A stretch of DNA of 5,136 nt from Eubacterium sp. CAG:841 (GTDB taxonomy: Bacteria; Bacillota; Clostridia; Oscillospirales; CAG-272). The DNA lies in assembly GCA_000437375.1 (NCBI GenBank), contig FR898233.1, forward strand, positions 1-5,136. Direction: 5' to 3'. The notes below the pieces were generated by a model that had not been told where the DNA came from, searched no databases, and saw only the letters and a program-made list of their open reading frames with translations. Made by a program: the position numbers and the translations under genes. Below, piece by piece: positions 1 to 5,136 of this stretch; the first letter of the stretch is position 1; each line of letters begins with the position of its first letter.

Positions 1-54
1 AGGATACAAATCCTGCGGACGCACGTTTTGTATATTTCCCAAAATATTCATAAC

Positions 55-71
55 GCACAAATCAATTGTGC
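55..71. repeat. Small inverted repeat GCACAA-N5-TTGTGC
   Basis: Six-base perfect arms (55-60 and 66-71) flank a 5-base loop. No T-run follows, so it is not a convincing intrinsic terminator. It lies upstream of the predicted promoter, so it would not be in the operon transcript. It could be a protein-binding site, part of the 3' end of an unseen upstream gene, or chance. The rest of bases 1-120 is AT-rich and shows no gene. Confidence 0.25.
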
Positions 72-130
72 AATTTGACGATAAAACTAAAAAAATAATC
101 AAGAAAACCGTCAAAACATTCAAAATAAGA

Positions 131-159
131 TTGACAAAGTGTGAACATAATGATATCAT
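131..159 (+). promoter_or_regulatory. Predicted sigma-70/A-type promoter of the operon
   Basis: A perfect TTGACA (131-136) is followed after exactly 17 bases by TATCAT (154-159), a 5-of-6 match to TATAAT. The start of transcription would then fall near 166-168, giving a leader of about 65 bases before the lipoprotein gene. A perfect TATAAT at 160-165 is 23 bases from the -35 box, too far to pair with it. It has no good -35 of its own, although it could contribute to a second weak start. No other promoter-like pair of this quality is seen in the window, so the three genes are probably transcribed mainly from here. Confidence 0.65.
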
Positions 160-162
160 TAT
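147..162. promoter_or_regulatory. Perfect 16-bp palindrome over the -10 box, candidate operator
   Basis: ATAATGATATCATTAT reads the same on both strands and covers the whole predicted -10 box. An outer GTGT (139-142) and ACAC (166-169) extend the symmetry with gaps of 4 and 3 bases. A repressor dimer bound here would block RNA polymerase. The core resembles the classical Fur box GATAATGATAATCATTATC with the central base missing, so a Fur-family metal regulator is possible. The changed centre means this is only a resemblance, and an unrelated dimeric regulator fits equally well. Confidence 0.5.
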
Positions 163-176
163 AATACACAATGAAG

Positions 177-203
177 ATATTATCACCGGACAGGTGTTAA
201 TAT
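177..203 (+). promoter_or_regulatory. Imperfect hairpin in the predicted 5' leader
   Basis: Arms 177-187 and 193-203 pair over 10 of 11 positions with a single T-T mismatch and a GGACA loop. The element begins about 10 bases after the predicted transcription start and ends about 20 bases before the GGAGG site. It is too AT-rich and too far from a T-run to be a terminator. It may stabilise the 5' end of the mRNA. It is too small to match any riboswitch class I recognise. Confidence 0.4.
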
Positions 204-222
204 AAATAAAATTTAAGTTCTT

Positions 223-227
223 GGAGG
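223..227 (+). promoter_or_regulatory. Ribosome-binding site of the lipoprotein gene
   Basis: GGAGG lies 4 bases before the ATG at 232 and fixes that start. The signal peptide begins directly at this Met, which agrees. Confidence 0.85.
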
Positions 228-231
228 CTAT

Positions 232-1557
232 ATGAAAAGATTAATAGCATTAGCACTTTCGCTTATTATGGTTTTCTCTTGTCTTGCGCTCGTTTCTTGC
301 GGAAAGAAAAAGAGTGAAGTTCAGAAAATCATTGATCAGGCTCAGACAATGACTCTTGAAGAGCTTGCACTCAAGGCTTATGAAGAGTCCAACGGAAAGA
401 AATTCTCCGGCGTAGGTAACTCAAGCCGTGGGGCGACAGCGCTTCCTTTCTTTGTTGAATATGTAAACGAAATCGCTAAGAAAAACGGCAAGGGCGAATA
501 CACTCTTGAAGCAGACTGGCAACAGCCGAAAAACAACACGATTTTCGAAATGCTTGATACCGACGCAAAGAAGTCACAGGGACAGTTTTCTATGACTCTT
601 ATTCAGGACGGCAATCAGATCGAAAGCAAAATGGTTCAGACAGGTATCCTTGACAGATTCATTCCGAAGGATTGGGCTGAAGCAAACGGCACGACAGCTG
701 AAAAATATAAAGGTTATCTCGCACTTCAGACACTCAACAAAGTATTTATGTACAACTGCACAGGCGACAAAACATACGACAACGTATGGGACTTCGTTGC
801 TGAAGGCGAACACGGTCTGTTTATGGATATCGACTCCGAAGTCGTAGGCAGAAACTTCCTTTATATGCTTACAAAAGATGAGTATGCAAAGAGCCTGAAA
901 GAAGCTTATGATGCTCTCGGCGCAACCGAAAAAGCTTATGTAGACAAGGCTGTATCGGCTGTTGAAGCAAAAGCAACAGAGCTTAAACTCGGCGAAAACG
1001 GCAAGTATGCGCTTGCATGGATAAAACTTTGGGTTGAAAGCTACAGCGCTCAGACGGACGACGGTCCTATATGCAATATGCTTGTTGATAAGTCCGCGAA
1101 GGATCAGTTCGGACTTCTCGTTTATTCAAAACTCCGTTCGGTAACGGAATCCGACTCCGTTTCAAAGAACAACGTTAAGGTTGCCGCTTATGAAGACGGA
1201 TACAAGGGATTCGGCGGTTACGGCTATTGCCACTATCTGTTCGTTACGGACAACAGTCCGCTGCCTTGGACAGCTTGCGCTTTCATCGCGTATATGACAT
1301 GCACGCAGAAGGGCTTCGAAGCATGGGGCAAGGATATAGGCGGTTATTCATCCAACCCCGCAGTTGCAAAAGCGAATGACGAAGCTCATCCCGACCATAA
1401 GACGGGCGAAAAAGACGGAAAAACATACGACGTTCTTAAGGATCGCGGCTTTGATTGGTGGGAAAGCAGACTTGCAATTGAGGATCCCGAATACTGCGCA
1501 AAGGTTGCGTATACAGTAGGACGTTGGATTGACTCTCTCAAAAAATACGGTAAATAA
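232..1557 (+). CDS. ABC transporter substrate-binding lipoprotein
   Basis: This is the extracellular solute receptor of the importer, expected to be anchored to the outer face of the membrane by a lipidated cysteine. Residues 1-22 form a lipoprotein signal peptide: basic MKR, a hydrophobic core, then the lipobox LVSC with Cys23 as the predicted first mature residue, followed by a lysine-rich tether. The remainder of the 441 residues looks like a two-lobed type 2 periplasmic-binding-protein fold. A segment near 184-212 (NVWDFV ... GRNFLYMLT) matches the region that follows the first lobe in Fe(III)/polyamine-type binding proteins. A segment near 349-376 (ACAFIAYMTCTQKGFEAW, then GGYSSNP) matches the usual 'last residues of the season' helix and loop of that family. 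Residues 214-253 are a charged, probably helical stretch. A tyrosine-rich patch (Tyr324, 330, 332, 335, with Cys333 and His334) may line the binding cleft. The gene is first in the operon, directly upstream of its permease and ATPase. The protein class is secure; the ligand is not, since iron, another metal, a polyamine, thiamine or an organophosphonate would all fit this family. Confidence 0.9.
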   Translation: MKRLIALALSLIMVFSCLALVSCGKKKSEVQKIIDQAQTMTLEELALKAYEESNGKKFSGVGNSSRGATALPFFVEYVNEIAKKNGKGEYTLEADWQQPKNNTIFEMLDTDAKKSQGQFSMTLIQDGNQIESKMVQTGILDRFIPKDWAEANGTTAEKYKGYLALQTLNKVFMYNCTGDKTYDNVWDFVAEGEHGLFMDIDSEVVGRNFLYMLTKDEYAKSLKEAYDALGATEKAYVDKAVSAVEAKATELKLGENGKYALAWIKLWVESYSAQTDDGPICNMLVDKSAKDQFGLLVYSKLRSVTESDSVSKNNVKVAAYEDGYKGFGGYGYCHYLFVTDNSPLPWTACAFIAYMTCTQKGFEAWGKDIGGYSSNPAVAKANDEAHPDHKTGEKDGKTYDVLKDRGFDWWESRLAIEDPEYCAKVAYTVGRWIDSLKKYGK

Positions 1558-1600
1558 TTGACCTGTTGAACTCCGAACAAACAACCAAATCTAATTATCT

Positions 1601-1632
1601 GCACGGAGCCGAGATATTTCTCGGCTCCGTGC
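1601..1632 (+). promoter_or_regulatory. Perfect 14-bp hairpin between lipoprotein and permease genes
   Basis: Arms GCACGGAGCCGAGA (1601-1614) and its exact complement (1619-1632) enclose a TATT loop. No T-run follows, and the next gene's GGAGG starts 2 bases after the stem, so it is not a standard terminator. Hairpins at this place in importer operons often protect the 3' end of the binding-protein mRNA, so that more binding protein than permease is made; that is the likeliest role. The right arm also contains CTCCG (1625-1629), which could instead pair with CGGAG (1633-1637) of the ribosome-binding site. The rest of the gap (1558-1600) shows nothing further. Confidence 0.8.
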
Positions 1633-1633
1633 C

Positions 1634-1638
1634 GGAGG
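1634..1638 (+). promoter_or_regulatory. Ribosome-binding site of the permease gene
   Basis: GGAGG lies 4 bases before the ATG at 1643 and supports that start. It abuts the 14-bp hairpin, so ribosome access may depend on how that RNA folds. Confidence 0.85.
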
Positions 1639-1642
1639 TTTT

Positions 1643-3475
1643 ATGACAAAGGATACTGTGTCCGAAAGATCGAATGCAAGACGCATACGGTCAAATAAAA
1701 TAAAAACTTTCTTTATGCAGCCACACAACATAATTCTTGTTGTGATGGGCATTTTGTGTACCATAACCACTGTCGCTCCGATGATAGCGATAGTTGAGGA
1801 TACGCTCAAGGTCCACAGAGGTACGATAGAGACATGGTGGGCAGGGAAGCCTTCTGGCTACTCATTTGTAAACTACATCGACCTTTTCACGGGAGAGCTT
1901 GCGAAAACCAACCTTTGGGATCCGCTTCTGAATACGATTATCGTGGCGTTCTTTTCGTGCGTCGCGGCAATACTTTTCGGCGGACTTTTTGCCTTTCTTG
2001 TGACAAGAACGAATCTTAAATGCAAAAAGTATTTAAGTTCGATATTCATTTTTCCGTATATCATGCCGCAGTGGACGTTGGCAATGGTATGGAGAAACCT
2101 TTTCAACAGTAATGCGGTGACGCACACGAGCGACGGACTTTTTGCCGCACTTTTCAATATTCATATGCCTTCGTGGTGGTGTCAGGGAATATTTCCGTGC
2201 GTCATAGTGCTGGGACTTCATTATTCGGCGTTTGCGTACATTCTTATAGGCGGTATCTTCCGCAATATGGATGCAAACCTTGAAGAAGCCGCGACTATAC
2301 TTGATACACCGAAGCACAAAATAATGTTCCGTATAACCCTTCCTATGATAAAGCCCGCTATACTTTCTACGGTGCTTTTGGTATTCGGAAGCTCAATGGG
2401 AAGCTATCCCGTACCTCATTATCTCGGACTTTCAACACTTTCTACAAAGTATATCAGTATGAAGGGAACGTACACGGGTGAGGCAAGTATACTTGCGGTT
2501 ATAATGATGCTGATGGGGGTTATAATTCTTATACTCAACCAGCAGAGTCTGAAGAGCCGTAAAAACTACACTACGGTTACGGGCAAGTCCGGTCAGATAT
2601 CGAAAATTAACCTCGGCAAATCGGGGAAATATATAATAGCGATAATTCTTATAGTATTTACGTTCTTTACAAGTATATATCCGATAATATCGTTCGCATT
2701 TGAAACGTTCCTGCCGAATCCCGGAGATTACAGCTTCCTGAAAACATGGAACCCTGCAAATCTCACGACAAAGTGGTGGCTGAACAATGACCCGAAGGGC
2801 GAATACGGAATGTATGGTCAGCTTGGTATGCTTTACAATTCCACTATATGGTCGGCATACAAGGGAACGATAATCGTATCCGTTCTTTGCGCGCTTGTCG
2901 CCGGAACGCTCGGAACGCTGATAGGCTATGCGGTATCCAAAAAGCGCAGAAATAAGTTTGCAAACTATGTAAACAATATAGCGTTTATTCCATACCTGCT
3001 TCCTTCAATTGCTGTCGGAATAGCGTTCTTCAAGTTGCTGTGTAACGAATATTTCAGTCTTTATAATACTTACGCACTTCTTATAATCGTAGGAACAGTA
3101 AAATATATTCCGTTTGCGAGCCGTTCGTCGCTCAACTCTATGCTTCAGCTCAGCGGCGAGATAGAAGAATCTGCAATAATTCAGGATATACCTTGGATAA
3201 AGCGAATGTTCCGCATAATAATACCGATACAGAAAACATCAATTCTTTCTGGATATCTGCTTCCTTTTACAACGTGTATAAGAGAGCTTTCCCTGTTTAT
3301 GATGCTAAGCGGTATCGGAACGATACTTTCCACAACGATGGACTATTTTGACGAAATGGGACTTGCCGCATTCTCAAGCGGTATGAACCTTATACTGATA
3401 GTGACGGTGCTTATATGCAACGCGCTTATAAACAAACTGACGGGCGCAAGTCTTGACAAAGGTATTGGAGGTTAA
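1643..3475 (+). CDS. ABC transporter permease, two fused membrane domains (FbpB/ThiP-like)
   Basis: This forms the membrane channel of the importer. At 610 residues it holds two homologous permease halves in one chain, as in FbpB, SfuB and ThiP, so one copy supplies both membrane subunits. I see about 12 hydrophobic segments: near 29-52, 97-122, 131-152, 183-205, 239-258 and 282-299 in the first half, and near 330-353, 407-431, 443-466, 475-492, 532-556 and 578-598 in the second, joined by a basic linker at about 300-328. Each half has an EAA cytoplasmic loop that docks on the ATPase: LEEAATILDTP from 213 and IEESAIIQDIP from 507. In both, the normally conserved Gly is Asp (Asp221 and Asp515) and is followed two residues later by Pro. 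Large loops before the second and eighth segments are rich in Trp and Gly and probably lie outside the membrane, near the binding protein. The gene has its own strong ribosome-binding site and is followed after 2 bases by the ATPase gene. The class is certain; the substrate is unknown. Confidence 0.93.
   Translation: MTKDTVSERSNARRIRSNKIKTFFMQPHNIILVVMGILCTITTVAPMIAIVEDTLKVHRGTIETWWAGKPSGYSFVNYIDLFTGELAKTNLWDPLLNTIIVAFFSCVAAILFGGLFAFLVTRTNLKCKKYLSSIFIFPYIMPQWTLAMVWRNLFNSNAVTHTSDGLFAALFNIHMPSWWCQGIFPCVIVLGLHYSAFAYILIGGIFRNMDANLEEAATILDTPKHKIMFRITLPMIKPAILSTVLLVFGSSMGSYPVPHYLGLSTLSTKYISMKGTYTGEASILAVIMMLMGVIILILNQQSLKSRKNYTTVTGKSGQISKINLGKSGKYIIAIILIVFTFFTSIYPIISFAFETFLPNPGDYSFLKTWNPANLTTKWWLNNDPKGEYGMYGQLGMLYNSTIWSAYKGTIIVSVLCALVAGTLGTLIGYAVSKKRRNKFANYVNNIAFIPYLLPSIAVGIAFFKLLCNEYFSLYNTYALLIIVGTVKYIPFASRSSLNSMLQLSGEIEESAIIQDIPWIKRMFRIIIPIQKTSILSGYLLPFTTCIRELSLFMMLSGIGTILSTTMDYFDEMGLAAFSSGMNLILIVTVLICNALINKLTGASLDKGIGG
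3467..3471 (+). promoter_or_regulatory. Ribosome-binding site of the ATPase gene, inside the permease gene
   Basis: GGAGG overlaps the last codons of the permease and lies 6 bases before the ATG at 3478. The permease stop codon is between the two, so translation of permease and ATPase is probably coupled. Confidence 0.85.
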
Positions 3476-3477
3476 TT

Positions 3478-5118
3478 ATGCCGGAAATCATTCTTACAGA
3501 TGTTACAAAAAGATGGGGCAACTTTTATGCTGTCGAACATCTTGATCTTAAAATAGAGGATAACGCTTTCGTTACCCTTCTCGGGCCTTCCGGTTGCGGT
3601 AAAACGACGACTCTTCGTATGATAGCGGGACTTGAAACGCCTACAAGCGGCAGAATAACGATAGGCGGAAAGGTTGTATTCGACAGTGAGCAGGGAATAA
3701 ACATTCCCGCAAACAAAAGAAAAGTGGGATTTCTTTTCCAGAACTATGCTTTGTGGCCGAATATGACTGTTTATCAGAATATATCGTTCGGACTTTCAAA
3801 CGTAAAAGAGGAGCTTCCGAAGATATCATTTGAGGCAAGAGAAGCACATAAGCTTATATCCGTGCTTTCACAGCCCGAAAAGGTTGTATCGCTCCTTTCG
3901 GAGTGTCGCGGCAAGGACGGTGCGATAGATAATGAAAAAGCGCAGCTCAAGCTTATAGATACCTATACGGTTTCAATTTTTACCGCCAAGAAAATACTTT
4001 CTTATGGATTTGACAACGAAAGCAATGCGAAGGCAAAAGCGGACAGCATTATCGTATCGCTCAACGCCAGAATTGCGGATGAAAAAGCAGCTGCGGCAAA
4101 GCAGGGCTATACGTTGAATGACGAGTTTGAATATGTGAAAGACGGAAAGACCGTTACTTCGGTAAGAAAGCTCACAAAAGAGGAGATAGATCTTTCCGTT
4201 CGCAGAGTTTCAAGGATAGTTAAGATAGGTATGTTTATGGATCGTTATCCGGCAGAGCTTTCCGGCGGTCAGCAGCAGAGAGTTGCTATTGCAAGAACGC
4301 TTGCTCCGGAGCCGACAGTGCTGTTCATGGATGAGCCGCTTTCAAACCTTGACGCAAAGCTTCGTCTTGAAATGAGAAGTGAGCTTCAGCGACTTCACCT
4401 TGATACGGGAAGTACGTTTGTGTATGTTACCCACGATCAGATGGAAGCAATGACGCTTGCAACAAAGATATGCCTTATAGACAACGGCGTGCTTCAGCAG
4501 TATGACGCTCCGCTTACGGTCTACGGAAAACCCGCAAACACATTTGTTGCAGATTTCGTAGGAAATCCGCAGATAAACTTCATAGAAGCGGAAGGCGATC
4601 AGAAGGGCGATGGAATAGAGCTTTCGATGCTTGAAAATGCCGTACATGCTACGTTCAGAGCGGCGGGACTTGCTCTTGCCGAGTGGCAGCGAAGTGACAA
4701 GGCAGTCGATGAAGCAAAGGAAGAGCTTCGTCGCAGGAGAGCGCTTGACAAGAAAAACGTTGAAAAAGGTAATAAGGACGTCAAGTTCCGATGTCATATA
4801 GCAAAGGTTGAGGAGACCGAAATAGAGGAAGAAAAGCCCGCAACCGACAGAGACTTTATAATAGGTGTCCGCCCCGAAGCCATAAAGATCGTGCCGGACG
4901 GCAAGATTGAGGGCGAGATATACAGCGCAATGCCTACCGGTATGGAAACTACAGTAAGAATAAGAATGGGTAATCTACTGCTTACGGGCGTTATATTCGG
5001 TGGCATAACCTACGGAATAGGTCAGAAGGTTCGCTTTGATATAACGGGTGACGATATAATGATATTCAGTCGTTCATCCGGCAGACTTATTACCACAGGC
5101 TCACTTGATGTAAAATAA
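3478..5118 (+). CDS. ABC importer ATPase with large extra insertions (FbpC/PotA/MalK-like)
   Basis: This is the cytoplasmic ATPase that powers the fused permease, expected to work as a homodimer. All catalytic motifs are intact: Walker A GPSGCGKTT (36-44, Lys42), Q-loop Gln88 in FLFQNY, signature LSGGQ (261-265), Walker B VLFMDE (281-286, catalytic Glu286), D-loop SNLD (289-292) and switch His319 in VTHDQ. The C-terminal part, from about 355 to the end, has the NFIE and GVRPE landmarks of the MalK/PotA-type regulatory (TOBE-like) domain. The length of 546 residues is far above the roughly 350-380 usual for this family. The distance from Q-loop Gln to the signature is 173 residues, against 52 in E. 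coli MalK, so about 120 residues are inserted in the helical subdomain. A second, charged block sits between NFIE and GVRPE. The reading frame is continuous and base composition does not change, so these look like genuine parts of the protein. It should be an active ATPase; the role of the additions is unknown. Confidence 0.93.
   Translation: MPEIILTDVTKRWGNFYAVEHLDLKIEDNAFVTLLGPSGCGKTTTLRMIAGLETPTSGRITIGGKVVFDSEQGINIPANKRKVGFLFQNYALWPNMTVYQNISFGLSNVKEELPKISFEAREAHKLISVLSQPEKVVSLLSECRGKDGAIDNEKAQLKLIDTYTVSIFTAKKILSYGFDNESNAKAKADSIIVSLNARIADEKAAAAKQGYTLNDEFEYVKDGKTVTSVRKLTKEEIDLSVRRVSRIVKIGMFMDRYPAELSGGQQQRVAIARTLAPEPTVLFMDEPLSNLDAKLRLEMRSELQRLHLDTGSTFVYVTHDQMEAMTLATKICLIDNGVLQQYDAPLTVYGKPANTFVADFVGNPQINFIEAEGDQKGDGIELSMLENAVHATFRAAGLALAEWQRSDKAVDEAKEELRRRRALDKKNVEKGNKDVKFRCHIAKVEETEIEEEKPATDRDFIIGVRPEAIKIVPDGKIEGEIYSAMPTGMETTVRIRMGNLLLTGVIFGGITYGIGQKVRFDITGDDIMIFSRSSGRLITTGSLDVK
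3796..4170 (+). other. Extra domain inserted between Q-loop and signature of the ATPase
   Basis: Approximate residues 107-231 of the ATPase; the borders are uncertain by about 10 residues. After NISFGL, related ATPases go directly to a short helix and then the DRYPAELSGG segment, which here resumes near 232 with KEEIDLSVRRV. The intervening block is mostly charged and probably helical (for example around 119-142 and 183-207). It ends in a stretch that looks like a beta hairpin (EFEYVKDGKTVTSVRKLT, 216-233). No intein splice residues, metal-binding cluster or known domain is recognised. Confidence 0.75.
4588..4848 (+). other. Charged insertion in the C-terminal regulatory region of the ATPase
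   Basis: Approximate residues 371-457, between NFIEAE and IIGVRPE. In MalK/PotA-type proteins these landmarks are usually separated by a few dozen residues; here the gap is about 90. The segment 388-432 looks like a long amphipathic or coiled-coil helix, including EAKEELRRRRALDKKN, followed by an acidic run (EETEIEEEKP, 445-454). It may serve in dimer contact or regulation; function unknown. Confidence 0.6.
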
Positions 5119-5119
5119 T

Positions 5120-5136
5120 AAAAAAAGCACCGGCTC
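5120..5136 (+). terminator. Probable terminator, left half only, cut by the window end
   Basis: Directly after the ATPase stop codon come seven A residues and then GC-rich GCACCGGCTC up to the last base. This is the usual left side of a bidirectional intrinsic terminator, which would continue with a loop, GAGCCGGTGC and a T-run. The right half is outside the window, so the call rests on the half-arm and its position. Confidence 0.5.

Noticed and set aside
74..115. Inverted repeat TTTGACG (74-80) and CGTCAAA (109-115)
   Set aside because: Arms of only 7 bases are separated by 28 bases of A-rich DNA, with no support from promoter or gene positions. Chance is the simplest explanation.
160..165. 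Perfect TATAAT as the main -10 box
   Set aside because: It is 23 bases from TTGACA, too far for a normal promoter, and the sequence 16-18 bases upstream of it is not -35-like. TATCAT at 154-159 has the correct 17-base spacing.
1601..1632. Rho-independent terminator after the lipoprotein gene
   Set aside because: The stem is strong, but it is followed by CGGAGG and only four T residues before the next start codon. The permease gene has no promoter of its own that I can see.
211..2041. Shared 10-base word ATTTAAGTTC at 211-220 and 2032-2041
   Set aside because: The second copy is within permease coding sequence. A single repeat of this short AT-rich word has no clear meaning.
3796..4170. Intein or mobile element within the ATPase gene
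   Set aside because: No Cys/Ser start residue or His-Asn end motif is placed as in inteins, the block is shorter than most inteins, there are no terminal repeats, and base composition matches the rest of the gene.
4342..4797. Open frame of 151 codons on the minus strand, opposite the ATPase gene
   Set aside because: It lies entirely within the ATPase gene, whose motifs in this stretch (Asp292, His319 and others) are clearly coding. The antisense product resembles no family, and no ribosome-binding site was noted.

Overview
The window holds one compact plus-strand operon that appears complete apart from its terminator. It encodes a binding-protein-dependent ABC importer: a substrate-binding lipoprotein (232-1557), a single-chain permease made of two fused membrane domains (1643-3475), and an ATPase (3478-5118). 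The lipoprotein signal peptide with a CGKKK-type mature start, strong GGAGG ribosome-binding sites before all three genes, a sigma-70/A-type promoter and moderately AT-rich base composition suggest a low-to-mid GC Gram-positive bacterium. A gut-type Clostridia (Ruminococcus/Oscillospiraceae-like) is my best guess. No rRNA, tRNA, CRISPR array or mobile element is visible.

Bases 1-231 are non-coding. They carry a TTGACA -35 box with a 17-bp spacer to TATCAT, a perfect 16-bp palindrome lying across that -10 box (a likely operator), an imperfect hairpin in the predicted 5' UTR, and the first ribosome-binding site. The 85-base gap between the binding protein and the permease contains a perfect 14-bp hairpin that ends one base before the permease ribosome-binding site. 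Permease and ATPase are only 2 bases apart, and the ATPase ribosome-binding site lies inside the end of the permease gene. After the ATPase, an A-run and a GC-rich half-arm look like the start of a terminator cut by the window edge.

Together the lipoprotein should capture a solute outside the membrane and deliver it to the fused permease, with ATP hydrolysis by an ATPase dimer driving import. By family the system resembles the Fe(III)/thiamine/polyamine-type importers (FbpABC, ThiBPQ, PotABCD), but the substrate cannot be read from the sequence.

The most unusual point is the ATPase. It is 546 residues rather than the usual roughly 350, with an extra block of about 120 residues between the Q-loop and the LSGGQ signature and a second charged block inside the C-terminal regulatory region. 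Both permease EAA loops, the surfaces that dock on the ATPase, carry Asp where Gly is usual. This may be an ABC importer subfamily with a modified coupling interface.
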